From NCBI RefSeq assembly GCF_964204865.1, contig NC_135262.1, positions 14,260,001-14,324,000 of the forward strand: DNA of 64,000 bases. Reading direction: 5' to 3'. This document shows positions 35,910 through 47,741 of this stretch, in pieces (position 1 is the stretch's first letter; each line of letters begins with the position of its first letter). The translations under genes and the position numbers were made by a program. This stretch comes from Styela clava. Lineage: Eukaryota; Chordata; Ascidiacea; Stolidobranchia; Styelidae. Under the pieces are notes generated by a model, which was given only the letters and a program-made list of their open reading frames with translations, had not been told where the DNA came from and searched no databases.

Positions 35910-38900
35910 GCGCTTTCGCTACGCATGAGCAATGCGTTACTACGTCATCAGTTTGCTATATACTGAAGCTTATGGTAGAAGATTTCCTTTCAAATTTATT
36001 TGCATATTTGGAATGGTTTTATTGATGGAAATAACTGAAAATATATACTGAGGCATTAGGATAAGGTAGGGGTCGTGGCATCTGTCAGTCATCCCTGCGT
36101 CGGTACCGTACCGTAAGTTGTGAAAGTCTGAAAGTGGGAGTAGAGGCATAGTAATTCTGCTTTTTTGCGATTTATTGGATAGTAATTGAAAGTTTATACC
36201 AGGATTATAGCACAGTACTAAGAATTTAGATATTCCCGGGCCTACAGAAGTACTGGTACTGTATATTTCCAGATTATCTGGTATGCAGTCAGCCCCTCAG
36301 GCCTCAGAGCTTAAGATAAGGTTCGAATATGCAGCTCTCAAATTTTGGAGTATCTATATTAAAAGAATGGATGGAGTGCTTCAATCGCAATAAAAATTAC
36401 TAGCTAATTATTGGTTGAATACTGAAGTACTGCTGTGTAGCAAAATCTCTTTTTAAGTCCCGTCCCATGTTTTGGCAAACTCAGATGCTGCAAATGTATA
36501 AAACAAGAAACAGTTATAACAAAGAAAAATGCCTGAAATAATCGTCAGTGAATAAAACAGATCTGAAAATGGTCTGTTAAAAGTTTTTTCGAATCTCAAT
36601 AATAACAAAATAATTCTCTAGCCAGAATGAGTTTCTATTTAGTATATTTATTATTGCGGAAATAAGTTTGTAATACTACTAAACTGCATTTGATCATTTG
36701 TCCTGCTGGTGAAACAATTTCACCACATTCTAACCTTGTATTCACTGATATATAGTAGCTTATATATTTTTTTTCTCTCCATATATTGTTATTCACAATC
36801 GCCTAATGCCGATGGAAATTTATTTGTATTCATTACTCAGGTATTAATTGACTAACTCCAAAATTGCTTAATTGCTGAAATACCAGAATATGGAATTCTG
36901 AGTCAGCTGTTACGAATCAATGTAAACTAGTAAGCTATACTCAGATGCTGGAGTTTTTATAGAATGAAAATTACTTTTGCTTGACACACCTTTCAATATG
37001 TTGTTGTGATCACCACACCTTTTAATAACCTGTAAGTCGTTCTTCAGTCATTTTTACTCGTATTTTACCTACAATGCAGAATACTATTTAAATTCTCTAA
37101 CGAAGCAGATATTTATTTGCTGCATCAATTATTCAAAATGGCACTAGTGAATACTTGACACCAGACGTGATAGATGAGTTGATGCACACTGAAATGGATG
37201 GGGTATGTGCAATAAAGGTTGACTCCAATACGGAAGAATTATCTCTATATCAGTTAAATCTGTACATGGTTTGATGTGCTGACACCCTCCACCCCTTGTC
37301 ATTGTCAGCTCAACACTTGACTTCACCCACAGTCCACAGTAACTGAAATAGATAGAGACTCTGTAAATATTGAACTTGTTATTTCCCCCACCGTGTCAGT
37401 GCATAGCCATGTGCCACTCATACAATAACCAAACTATTCATCTTGCCAACATCAGGCTCAGACGGGTTATCTTGGATCCAAACCATACCGGTATACCGGT
37501 GGGTCACTTCACCCATGATCCATAATTTTGGTCTCAGATTGTGTACAAATACTTAGCTATCTTTTATGTCTTTGTCAAGTGCCAGTATACTCACCAATTT
37601 CAAAATTTTAATGATATTGCAACTTACTAAATTGATGTCTTTTCCATATGCTGTTTGCTTGGGTACCGACACCGTACAGTGTTTACTGCATTCATGTTTT
37701 CAATGATGGACTAAAATTTTCTAATATACTAGTTTCTTTATGTACATATTTTGTCTAACTAGCAATACTATTTACTTCCACATTTATTTATTTTGTCGAT
37801 TATTTTCAATCGCCAATTAAATTTTATTATTTTTTACCTGTTAACGTCAGGTTGGGTCCTTAGGCTTTTCCCTCTTCACACGACGTCTCTGGCACCAAAG
37901 CATTTTACCACTATACTTCCACTTGTTTACACACTCTCGTATCCCTAACTGCGACAAACAAAACTATTTTATATTAATATAAATATGCCAAGTTATCGGC
38001 TTCCCCTCGCGGGATAAACATGAATTCAAGCTAAACTCAGGCAGCGTCTGTATTCCGCAGTATAAGATTTCGCTGACGTTGCCATGGTTACTCACAAGAC
38101 GGTGCTCGGAGTCGTTATCCGTTTCTCCTTGGATCGAATGTCTTTTGGGTATGCAGGTCGCCTCGACTTACCTCAACGTAAACCTGTTCTTCTATTTATT
38201 GTTTGTTTGATTTATATATTACTGTTATTTATCTATTACTGTTAGACTTGTCATGGGTGTCGCTGCTCGATCACCAGTCTTGGTGTCTCGCGCCTCCCTT
38301 CACCCTAAAGTACCATATTTCCTATTTCTTGTATTGTGTATTCACATTGTGTGCTTTGGAATGGTGAAAAAATAAATTACTGATTACTGGTTTGATGGGG
38401 AGTATACAGCTTTTGGTGTGAATACGTTGAAAGGGTGGATGGAGTGCTTTGGTTGCAATAAAAAGCAGGAGTTATTTGTTGGTCAGATACCAAAGTACTG
38501 TTGTAAAACGAAATATTTCTTCAACTTTCATGTTCTGACAGGCTCAGAAGCTGCAAATTCATCAAACGAAATCATAGAAAAAGTTGATAACAAAGAAAGA
38601 AAAAACGCCCGACAAAATTGCGAGTGAAATAACCAGATTTGGAAATGATATCTTAGAATTCCTTGGAGGTGCAATTTCGTAAAAAAAAATGAATTCCGCG
38701 GTCATCCAGAGACTGCCTGCCACAATTCTCAAGGCTCGTTGATACCCCTCATGAACAAAGGATCAGATTCACTTCCATTCTTGTGCTCATCTCCAGAATA
38801 CTTGTTATTTATTCAGCATATCTACATTAAATTTTCCAAAGGAACTTGTGAAAATCCCAATAATATTTAGTGCAGATGTTTCTGGTGGACAATATTTCAG

Positions 38901-40150
38901 AAACTTTGTAATACACTTTGAAAAGCAGTGTGATGGGAATTGTCAGATAATATAGAAAGAGTGATGTTATACGGTGTTAACCTGTTGGTTCGAATATTGT
39001 CTTACACATTTTCAAAAAAGCTTTTTCTACATATGCTGGGATCTATTTGCTTTCTTTTCAATTCGCTAATAAAACAATGCTTTGGCCGAAATAAACTGTA
39101 TCTCAATTGAATCCACTGCGGACTCGAATAAGATGTTGGACCTTCGAAAAGGGATAGTTATTTTATTCCTAATATGAGGGTTGAATAGATGGTATTATGG
39201 AGGTAACATGTTTGTATTTAAACTGCCGGTCGATATTGGTAACAAGCCAACACACCACGACAAGGTTTCGACCACTGTGTTGGGATTTATCCTTGCATAG
39301 ATAGGCAGAATCGCTATGCAAGGAAAACACATGAATGAACGACTCACTTGATTTTTTTTCTCGATTTCTTAATCGCGAGAGGATCATTGCACACTGTTGT
39401 CCAACCATTCGCTTCCGCATACGTGGTGTTACCTCCCCCCTCTCTGCTGAACAAGCTTCAGAGCTCATTTGTGACCCTGGGCAAAGCATTTTCAAGTTGC
39501 TTAACATAATTTTTTTTATTACGGTAGATAGCGCCCAAATAAAATATTATTCTCATATTAGTTTCTGTATCAGATCATGATTATTAATCATTTATTTAAT
39601 TACCCCCAATTGAAAAGTAATATTAAACAGAGAAGTTATAAAGACATACAATACCAAATTATCAATCAAAAATATATACTGTACTCATTTCATCCATGCC
39701 CATTTAAAGTCAAGTATAGTTGATACATGTCATCATTTCAATATATAATTATATTACCATTATCAATAATTAATTTGCATGGAAAAAGAGACTTGTTCAA
39801 AAAAATTGTTAAGAATAGGAAAAATTTCATGTCACTGATCCACAATAAATAGATACCTTTGAAAATTAAATGAAATAACACTATACAAACTTAAGCATAA
39901 CAGATTTATCAAGTAACACATCAATGATTCATCGCTCATTTCTTTTCAATTTTCTTTCTTCTCCATATATTTGATTGCAGCTTTCAGCTTGCATTTGATC
40001 ATTGTTCGCAGGGTTGATTGGTAAGTATCCTCTTGCTCGAATATAATTTTAATTAGTCCCTAATTGGTAACACATTTTGTATCGAAAAATTATAGTCCTA
40101 ATATTGAAATAACGAGGTGCTAGGAACACCTGAGAGATATGCATTACTTC
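35910..40150. other. Interior of the TTAA element, no recognised gene
   Basis: About 4.2 kb without a frame I can assign. Two blocks, about 36366-36600 and 38430-38650, share diverged sequence beginning GGATGGAGTGCTT and ending in (A/G)AT(C/T)TG(A/G)AAATG. The segment 37840-38395 ends AATAAATTACTGATTACTG, which looks like the 3' end of a retroposon. A perfect hairpin CCTTGCATAG/CTATGCAAGG lies at about 39290-39325. The frame 38418-38627 falls within the repeated block and has no recognisable domain. Confidence 0.4.
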
Positions 40151-40682
40151 CTTATTAATTAAATTATCCAGTATCCATTATGCCAGTATTTTTTTTCATA
40201 CATTATATGCATAGAGTTGTTATTAATAACAATTTTTATTCTATCAGTAAAACTTCTACTATACACAGTATGATATCGAAAAATTCTTCTCTCATAAACA
40301 ATTTTACTATCAATAGACAATGAGTTCCACTCAACATGACCAATGAAATTTGGAGCAACATTAACACAATTTTTTTTGAAAAATGTTTCTAACATAAATG
40401 ATATTTCCTTTTATCCAATTCCCTACATGTTCTGGGTGAATAGACAATGGGATAAGAGGATTCCACCATAATATTTCATTCACTATTTAATTTTTATCAA
40501 ATACAACTTTTCTTGAAAGTTCAAACTTGCAAAATGTTAAACAATGGTTGTATAAAATTTGGGTATTTTACCATTTTTTAAATTATGATTAGAAAGATGA
40601 AACGTTTTTAAATTTGAGGTTACCAGCCGTTTGCCATAATTATTTATAAATACACTTGCTCTGGAGCTCTACTACATTTTAG

Positions 40683-43600
40683 CAGTGGCGGCGCGTCAAT
40701 AAGGCCAACCGGGGCTTTTCGATATAATAAAAAATATTCGAAAAATACCTCAATATCGGTTGCACAGACTGTCTACACTAGCCATATTCTCCCGACATGG
40801 TTCATTTTTCGCTCGCAAAGCCTTCGCCGAACGTCGACGGGGCGACGCCGATTTTGCCCCGGTTGCTCATTGTATATCGTATTTTCTCTTTTATCTTCCA
40901 CTCGCCGCGTCTTGTTTGTTTTCTGTTTCTGTTACTGAATCATCGGGGCCGATCCGGGCTAGCCCCGAAATTATGACGACACAATGCCGACGTTTCTTAC
41001 AACAACGTGTTGACATATTCGCGCATTCCTTCTCGTTCGTTGGTTGCTTGAAGAGTTGATAGTTTCCTCGCATTCGTTTTTGTCGCTTGTTTCGCTATTT
41101 GAATCAGTTAGAGACCTTCAGTCCATTTGCTTTTGATTTTCCACATTCCTTTTGAGCTTCTCACTTCTTTCCGGCTTCGCATTTATTAGCCTTAGACCTC
41201 ATAATGAATAAGGTTGATGCACTACTTCGCACTCCGTTTTCGCAGCTGCCGCTGGAACAAAAATTAGAGGTACAACGTCTTGGGCCTTATCAACCAAAGA
41301 ATTGTTCACTGGAACAATCCCATGACGGAGGAAAGCGTCGGCGTTTATTCTGCGCAGAAACTTGGTATAAAAAAACACGAATGGTTGTGTTACATCGAGG
41401 ACAAAAATGCACTTTTTTGTTTTTATTGTCTACTTTTTGCTACCGCCCGTGACTCACGTTGGTGTAAATTTGGTTTTAAAGATCTTAAACATCTTTCCGA
41501 GCGTGCCAGGGATCATCAATCTTCTATGGAGCATCTGTACAATGCAGTAAAATACCGAACATTCGGAAAAGTTAATATTGCAGCACAGTTGGATGAAGGA
41601 CGCGCGGTTCCTATTCGTCGGCACAACCAAAACGTCGAGAAAAACCGCCATGTTCTCGGTCGATTGATAGATGTTTTGAAGTTCATTGGTTGTCACGAGC
41701 TCTCCCTCCGTGGGCACGATGAACGGGCTGGCTCTTCTAATAGAGGGGTATTTTGGATATGGTGGAATACACCGCATCCCTAGATACAGTATTGAGAGAT
41801 CATCTTGATGCCGCAACTGTTTCGAAAGGGACATCTAAGAATATCCAAAATGATTTGCTCGACTCAATGTATAAAATTTATTTACAACAATTGGCTCTGG
41901 AAATTGAGAATTGCCAGTTCCTTTCGATTCAGTCTGACGAGACAACTGACATCACGTGCGTTTCCCAACTGGCTGTGATTTTTCGGTTTGTGAAAGATGG
42001 TAAACCTACCGAGAGATTTCACAGCTTTGTACCAATCGTTGATCGCACGGCTTGCGGGATATCGGCTGTACTGAAAGAAGTGTTACAGCATTACAACGCG
42101 AAGTCAAAATTGATAGCTCAAACCTATGACGGCGCGGCAGTCATGAGTGGGTCGAAACATGGTGTTCAAGTTTATATAAAAGAAGATTTTCCTCATGCGC
42201 ATTTTTTACATTGTTATGCACACCAATTTAACTCGTTATTAAAAATATGTGTCTTGATACCCCTCTCGTCCGTATATTTTTTGCAAATGTTTCGGGGTTT
42301 TCTTCATTTTTTTCCGTTTCGCCGAAGCGCTCTGACCTCCTTCGCCAGATATGTAGCCGCCGTCTCCCAGCTTGTGCACCAACACGTTGGAACTTTCAAT
42401 CACGTGTGGTGCAGGGCGTGTCCGATTAGGTCTGAGCTCATTGAGTGTTTCAATGGCATTCAGAGCTCTTCGGTTTGGGACGAACGCTCTGTGAGGGAGG
42501 CGGCAGGTCTGAAGCGTCTGCTAGAAGATGGTGAGTTTTCATTTTTCCTCGCTTTTTTCTCCACAATATTCATTCACGTGGATATACGGCGCATTGCAGT
42601 CAAGGCTAATGGATAGAGCGTCTGTGCAGTCGTGTATTTCAGACTTCTGCGATGCTGTATCTCGTATCCGGGAAACAATAAAATACGACGACACATGGAG
42701 TGCTTCTTTACGCCGCGTGCAAACAACGCAGCGTTTGATTTTGTCTGCAAAGGAATGCTGTGACATTCTGGTGAATCAAATAGGCGTTCGTCTGCGCACT
42801 GAACACCTTGCCGCGTTCTCTTTGATAAACCCCAAAAATTTTTCAAAATTTGCACGTCAATTTTCCATCCATTTGTTGGCTACTGTCTCCAAATTTGACC
42901 CCATGATAAATGTGGGTAAATTGGAAAATGAATTGCGATGTATATACACCAATCAAACTTTTTTGAACATCACATCAACTTGCGCGCTCTATGGGTTCCT
43001 CATAGATACCACTCTAGTATACCACCTTTGCGGCGTCTGCAAAATTTCTGGACATCATTTTGACGACGCCTATTTCTTCCGCCGACGCAGAGCGAACATT
43101 CAGCACGCTGAAGCGTATCAAAACGTATCTCAGAAACACAAGGAAGCAAGATAGAATAAATTTCTTGGCTGTTTTATCCATTCAAAGAGACGTTATTTCT
43201 GGGATGCATGACTTTAATCAGCGCGTTATTGAGCATTTTGCTTCCAAGAAACCGCGGCGTGTTGCTTATATGTTTAAGCAGTAGAAGTCTAGCAGCATAT
43301 ATATCTATGAGTGAGCGACGCATGTCCTTATCTTTGCATTACCGTTGCTTTCTTCATAGTAACGTTTTAAACCTTATTTTAGGTTTTGTCTGCTTTCCCG
43401 AAGTTTCTGTTAATATGTCATTGTATTTATCTGGGTAAATATTGCCTTTCCTTTTGAAAGAGGTTTCAAAATAAACTATGTCTATATTTATTAATCCCTT
43501 GACTTGGAACGGTTTTAAAGACACTTTCTTATCTTTAAAAATTGTCGCTTTTGCCGATTGGTTGTTACCAATGGAATGGTTTTTATACTCATAAAATGAT

Positions 43601-43697
43601 GGGAAAACTTACAGCGCGCATCCTGTCCCCGTAGATGGGGTGACTTGATCCCGCAGTAGCTTGCCCCGGTTGTCAAAATGATCACGCGCCGCCACTG
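40683..43697 (+). mobile_element. Complete-ended hAT transposon (3,015 bp)
   Basis: Terminal inverted repeats CAGTGGCGGCGCGT are perfect over 14 bp. A perfect 8-bp target duplication CATTTTAG lies at 40675-40682 and 43698-43705. This fixes the family as hAT and gives exact borders for the related copies in the BEL elements. It is inserted in the LINE. The ends look mobile, but the transposase gene is broken. Confidence 0.95.
41204..43284 (+). pseudogene. hAT transposase, least rearranged copy
   Basis: It starts MNKVDALLRTPFSQLPLEQK; the order then is a zinc-binding FCFYCLLF, a DUF4371-like core (SIQSDETTDI, AQTYDGAAVMSG), HFLHCYAHQF, a C-terminal ADAERTFSTLKRIK and the end YMFKQ. Frameshifts lie near 41375, 41750, 42225, 42420, 42590 and 43020. 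The GTGAGT at 42530 looks like a splice donor, but the frame reads straight through here (EFSFFLAFFSTIF), so I treat it as coding. The full protein would have been about 690 residues. Confidence 0.85.
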
Positions 43698-44472
43698 CAT
43701 TTTAGTAACCAAAATATTCATTTAATTTGAATATTTTTAATTTGAGTTACCATATCCATACAACCTAGTCCACAATACAGTTTTCTACAGCAATATATTA
43801 TCCTAGTCACTAACTTACGTTTTCCATCCCACTGTTCCCTAAAAAATTCCAAATTAGTTCAGTGACATTTTTTGAAATATCCATTGGGACACATTCAAAT
43901 GCAGATAGGTACCATACCTTTTATAACATAAAAGTCTTGGCTTTAATAATTTTTCCAGTCATGATCATATTTCTGTTTTTCAAAATATTTTTCTTGCTCT
44001 TAAACCCAACTTTCTTCTATGGCATTTTCAGTATTTCCCATTCACTAAACAAGAATTCCTATTTTATATTTAGATACGGTAATCCCACCAATTCCAAATA
44101 GTTGGTTTTGCTTTATTAAAGGTCGCAAAATAAAACCTGTGATTTTCATTATTAATCCAGTAATCAGTGTTCCAATCCTCTTACTCGATCCTAAATTTCT
44201 CCGATGAGTCAGTAAGTATCCATTCGTGAGAATAGCAGCGTTAATCTTGCTATACAGTGTTTTTATCATAGATATAAAGTTTTTCTCCAAACTTGAATCG
44301 CTCTATAATTTTCCATAAAAATATCCTATCTATACTGTCATAAATTCTTCACCGATAGCCCAGGACCGCACGCGCCAGGAATACCATAACGCATCGCTCA
44401 AGCGTAACGAGAGAACAGTGTTACATAAATAAACAAAGACGAAAAAGACGTGAGCTAACTATATTCGGTTAA

Positions 44473-45340
44473 CCATGGTTGTACTAGTGCATGTGGGATT
44501 ATGTTCAGGCCAGAAAGGCAGCCGGAGAAGTTTGATGGATCGGAGCCTTGGGGCTCATTTCTGTACCATTTTAAAGCTATAGCCAAGTCTAATGATTGGG
44601 ATATGGACACGATGGGTAGCGAATTAGGCCTTTGCATGGTATGCAATGCCCTGAGTCATTTATTAGAATTGTCTATGGATGAGCGTGAATGTTTTGAGTT
44701 GATCGTACGCCATTTTGAGAAGTATTTTGAAGTGGAAGAAGTATTGAAGCGCTTCGAGCCGCTTTTAGTCAGCGCGTAAAGTTGGCAAAAGAAACCTATA
44801 ATGAATTCGGCGTTGCATTGAGACAGCTTGCTAGGCGAGCTTATCCATACTTGAGACCCGCTGACCGAGATGACTTGGCAAAATCGCAATTTTTGCGAGG
44901 ATTAGACGACAAAGTTCGTTTGCACATTGGTCTTTTGCAACCCGGCACATTGGAAGATGCAATGTCGTTGGCTACCAGATATCAATATTATGAGAAGTCA
45001 TGGGAACCCGCCAAAGAGGTGATCAAACCAAGGGCTATTGTTGCAAAGATTTCTAGCGATAAGGCCAAGGTGACATTTGGAGCTGATATAATCCTGGAGA
45101 TTTTAAACCGCCTGGCACAACTGGAGGCCTTAGTTGCGGAAACGTCGAAATCCCACGTATCTCCGACTTATCGTACCTCTTGTTTCAGATGCGGACAGGT
45201 GGGGCATAGGATCAGTGATTGTCGCAGTCCACAAGCTCTTACACTACCGTCCACACCATGTCCCCGCTGTAAGCAAACGGGTCATTGGACTCGAGATTGT
45301 CCAAACAACACGGGTGAGATGACTTGTTTCCGATATTAGC
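44473..45340 (+). pseudogene. Gypsy gag, capsid and zinc-knuckle part
   Basis: The frame from MFRPERQPEKFDG at 44501 gives a capsid-like region. It is shifted by one near 44778 and goes on as AKETYNEFGVALRQLARRAY. Two CCHC knuckles follow: CFRCGQVGHRISDC near 45181 and CPRCKQTGHWTRDC near 45258. The upstream half lies on the other side of the TTAA element. The knuckles bind element RNA. Confidence 0.82.
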
Positions 45341-45423
45341 CGAAACTGTTCCCAGACCACTAATCAAAGACCAGTAAGTAGGGCTTCCACTCCCAATCAG
45401 TCTTTAAACTCGGAACAGCAGGG

Positions 45424-46272
45424 ATGAGGTCCGCACTCCCTGCTTACATGATTTTAGATGATGATATGGACCCACTTCTCTCGACTATGATTTATTCTCT
45501 TACATGGACTAATGAATGGCATGTCAAGGCTTTGGTCAATAACGTGCCTATTTTGTTTTTGCTTGATACCGGTGCGGGTGTCTCGCTCATTGACACCGCT
45601 GTTTACGCGATGTTACAGGAAAATTCTGACATTCCAGAACTGCATTCTTTTCAAGTACCACTGCGTACTGCAAGTGGTGAGTCATTAGTGTCTCATGGTG
45701 CACTTGATGTCAACCTGACGATTGAAAGCTGGTCTGTGGAGCAAACGGTTGTTGTCGATGATCTAGGGTCACGGATTGGTATTCTAGGTATGGACTATCT
45801 TGGCAAATGGGACTGTGTTCTGTATCCCTCGTCGGGTCGCTTTGTTCTTGAGGGACAAGATGTTACTGTGCAGCACCAAACATCGGTTCCTTGCTGTCGT
45901 GTGACTGTAGAGGAGAATGTGGTTATACCGGCCCGCTCTGAAATTGTTGTACTCGCTCGGCTACAGCAGCCGTGGCCCGTCCAGGGACCTAACATAGTAG
46001 CCGTTGTTGAGCCAGTGGAGATAGGCAACATCAATTTGGTCGCTTCGCTGACGTTGGTTGACCCATCTAAGATGGAGGTAAACGTTTGGATGAACAATGA
46101 GACGGACTATGATGCTGTTCTACCAACAGGATCTTTAATTGGCATAGCTCAACCATACTTTGTCCGTGAAACAATGGTGACGCCAGTCTCTGAAAAGTCG
46201 GAAGAATTCAATGGATTACATCGAAGGAAGGACTTTCGGCTGATCATTACCGACAATTGTCTTCTTTGTTAA
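45424..46272 (+). pseudogene. Gypsy aspartic protease and linker
   Basis: The retropepsin motif FLLDTGAGVSLI lies near 45556-45591, and the second conserved hydrophobic-Gly part, GILGMDYLGKWDC, follows about 75 codons later. The rest up to 46272 is a linker preceding the reverse transcriptase. The frame itself is open for 282 codons, but both the upstream junction to gag and the downstream junction to the reverse transcriptase are shifted. Confidence 0.82.
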
Positions 46273-47570
46273 GAGAGTTTAAGGGCATAATTGACGGCCC
46301 CGATGGAGAACTCGGGCGTACATCGGTTGCTCGCCATCACATAGTAACTACAACACCGCAGACTATTCGGCAGGCTCCGCGACGTCTGGGCTTGGCGAGG
46401 AGACAAATAGCAGAGGATGCTGTAGACAAGATGCTGGATCAAGGGGTTTTTAAGCTGAGTGACAGCCCATACTCGTCACCCATTGTTCTGATATCAAAAA
46501 AAAAGACGGCACTACTCGTTTTTGTATCGATTTCAGATTACTTAATTCAATTACGTACAAGGACCCTTACCCTTTACCTCGTAACGATGACATCGTGGAG
46601 TCCCTTAGCGGGTCAAGTTGGTTCTCGACGCTTGACTTGGCTAGCGGCTACTGGCAGGTGGAAGTTGATCCGTTGGACAGAGCAAAAACTGCTTTCAGTC
46701 TTCCGGGAAAAGAACACTATCAATTTGTAGTCATGCCCTTTGGTCTATCCAATGCACCTGCAACCTTCGAGCGGATGATGGATCGAGTGTTGGGTGGAAT
46801 TATCGGGAAAGGATGTTCTAATTATTTGGATGATGTTTTAGCCCACGGATCCGATTTTGACACTTCATTGAGCAGTTTGCGGGAGGTTTTCCTTCGACTT
46901 CAGAGTGCTGGTTTGAAACTCAAGCCGACTCAAAGCCAGTTGTTTCGTAGATCAGTTACCTACCTGGGGTACGAAATTTCTGCTGAATGTGTTCGCTGTG
47001 ACTTCTCTCACAATGTAGCAGCTATAGTTGAGTGGGAAACACCTCAGGGGGTATCATATGTTAGAAGTTTCTTGGGAACTGCCAACTATTATAGACGTTT
47101 TGTACCAGGTTATTCCACTATAGCGTCGCCTTTAGATGTGAAATTTGAGTGGAGTGTTGACTGTCAGGAAGCATTTGGAATCATTAGCGTCTTTTGACAT
47201 CTGCTCCTATCCTGGCTTTTCCATTGGTTCAGGGAGAGTTTATTTTGGACACCGACGCAAGTGGTGCTGTGTTGCATCACAATTGCAAGATGGGGAAGAA
47301 CGTGTTATTGCTTATTTCAGCAGAACTCTATTCAAGACGGAACGCCGATACTGTACCACTGAAAAGGAAATGTTGGCAGTGATTCAATCCGTACGATATT
47401 ATTATATATATTATATTATATTCGCCATTATTTGGAGGGAAAGCACTTTTTGATTCTCACTGATCATGGTCCCTTGAAGTGGCTTTTAAATTTTCGAGAA
47501 CCCGAAAGAAAGGTGGCTCGCTGGATCTCTACACTGCAAATTATAAGAAGTTGAAAAATAAATTTGGATA
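46257..47570 (+). pseudogene. Gypsy reverse transcriptase and partial RNase H
   Basis: Entry to the reverse transcriptase (LDQGVFKLSDSPYSSP) is in one frame. A shift falls in the A run at about 46495-46503, and the next frame has motif A in FSTLDLASGYWQVE, then FGLSNAPATFERMMD and the catalytic SNYLDDVL near 46830. RNase H begins LDTDASGAV near 47247, shifts, and continues as VIAYFSRTLF and ERRYCTTEKEMLAV. A TA-rich run of about 25 bp near 47398-47424 interrupts it. Similarity fades at about 47570, and no integrase follows. Confidence 0.87.
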
Positions 47571-47592
47571 TTCTGTACGAAGCCCCACCAAA

Positions 47593-47741
47593 AAAAAAAC
47601 ATCCCCGTGACCGATCGAAATAGGAAAATTAGTAATTACAGTTATGGTTATGGTGAGCGATAGAAATGCAGATTACGCTGAATATTCAAATTTTCATAAT
47701 TACTAATTTGTTATTTAAAAACGTAGCAGGGATGTTTTTTT
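47593..47741. repeat. Inverted repeat of about 150 bp at the Gypsy break point
   Basis: AAAAAAACATCCC at 47593-47605 faces GGGATGTTTTTTT at 47729-47741. Inward, AAATTAGTAATTACAG faces CATAATTACTAATTT. It has the form of a small MITE and begins where the Gypsy coding sequence stops. No target duplication was identified. Confidence 0.55.

Larger units (their letters stand above)
40160..44345 (-). pseudogene. L1/Tx1-like LINE fragment, interrupted by a hAT
   Basis: On the minus strand from 44345, shifted frames give YDSIDRIFLWKIIERFKFGE and then MIKTLYSKINAAILTNGYL, which are reverse-transcriptase palm residues typical of L1/Tx1-like LINEs. After an internal deletion come MTGKIIKAKTFML and YLSAFECVPMDISKNVTEL and, next to the hAT, a GGLG-like segment (GLGCMDMVTQIKNIQIK). 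These fit the C-terminal domain. It resumes beyond the hAT and includes the frame 40395-40159 (NFIGHVEWNSLSIDSKIVYE). The catalytic YADD region is gone. The copy is 5'-truncated and dead. Confidence 0.65.
35890..44468. mobile_element. 8.6-kb element with TTAA target duplication (piggyBac-like, non-autonomous)
   Basis: TTAA stands on both sides (35886-35889 and 44469-44472). The ends read CTGAATATAGTT and, inverted, CCGAATATAGTT. Farther in, ACGCATGAGCAATGCGTTA faces a near-inverted copy (TAACGCATCGCTCAAGCGTA). Removing the element with one TTAA would leave the Gypsy gag frame unbroken, which supports a precise insertion. TTAA duplication is the mark of piggyBac elements, but the usual CCC-type terminus is absent and no transposase was found. 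Later insertions (LINE, hAT) account for much of the interior. Confidence 0.7.
33856..47570 (+). mobile_element. Gypsy LTR retrotransposon, split by a TTAA element and 3'-truncated
   Basis: Parts in order: a probable 5' LTR (33856-35349); the gag N-terminal region (35391-35889); an 8.6-kb insertion; the rest of gag with two zinc knuckles (44473-45340); protease; reverse transcriptase; and part of RNase H to about 47570. The order protease-RT-RNase H and the YLDD motif fit Gypsy. No integrase and no 3' LTR were found, so the element lost its 3' end. Several frameshifts are present. Confidence 0.85.

Noticed and set aside
37840-38395. Possible solo LTR starting TGTTAACGTC
   Set aside because: The right end does not finish in CA and no target duplication was found. 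It more resembles a retroposon 3' end.
39169-39507. Minus-strand open frame of 112 codons
   Set aside because: It has no recognisable domain, no splice context, and lies within transposon interior. It cannot be supported as a gene.
42528-42600. Possible intron in the hAT transposase (GTGAGT donor)
   Set aside because: The sequence reads on in frame as coding in this copy and no fitting acceptor restores a better frame.
44045-44290. Stand-alone minus-strand gene
   Set aside because: Neighbouring frames on the same strand make up a LINE reverse transcriptase, so it is part of a decayed element.
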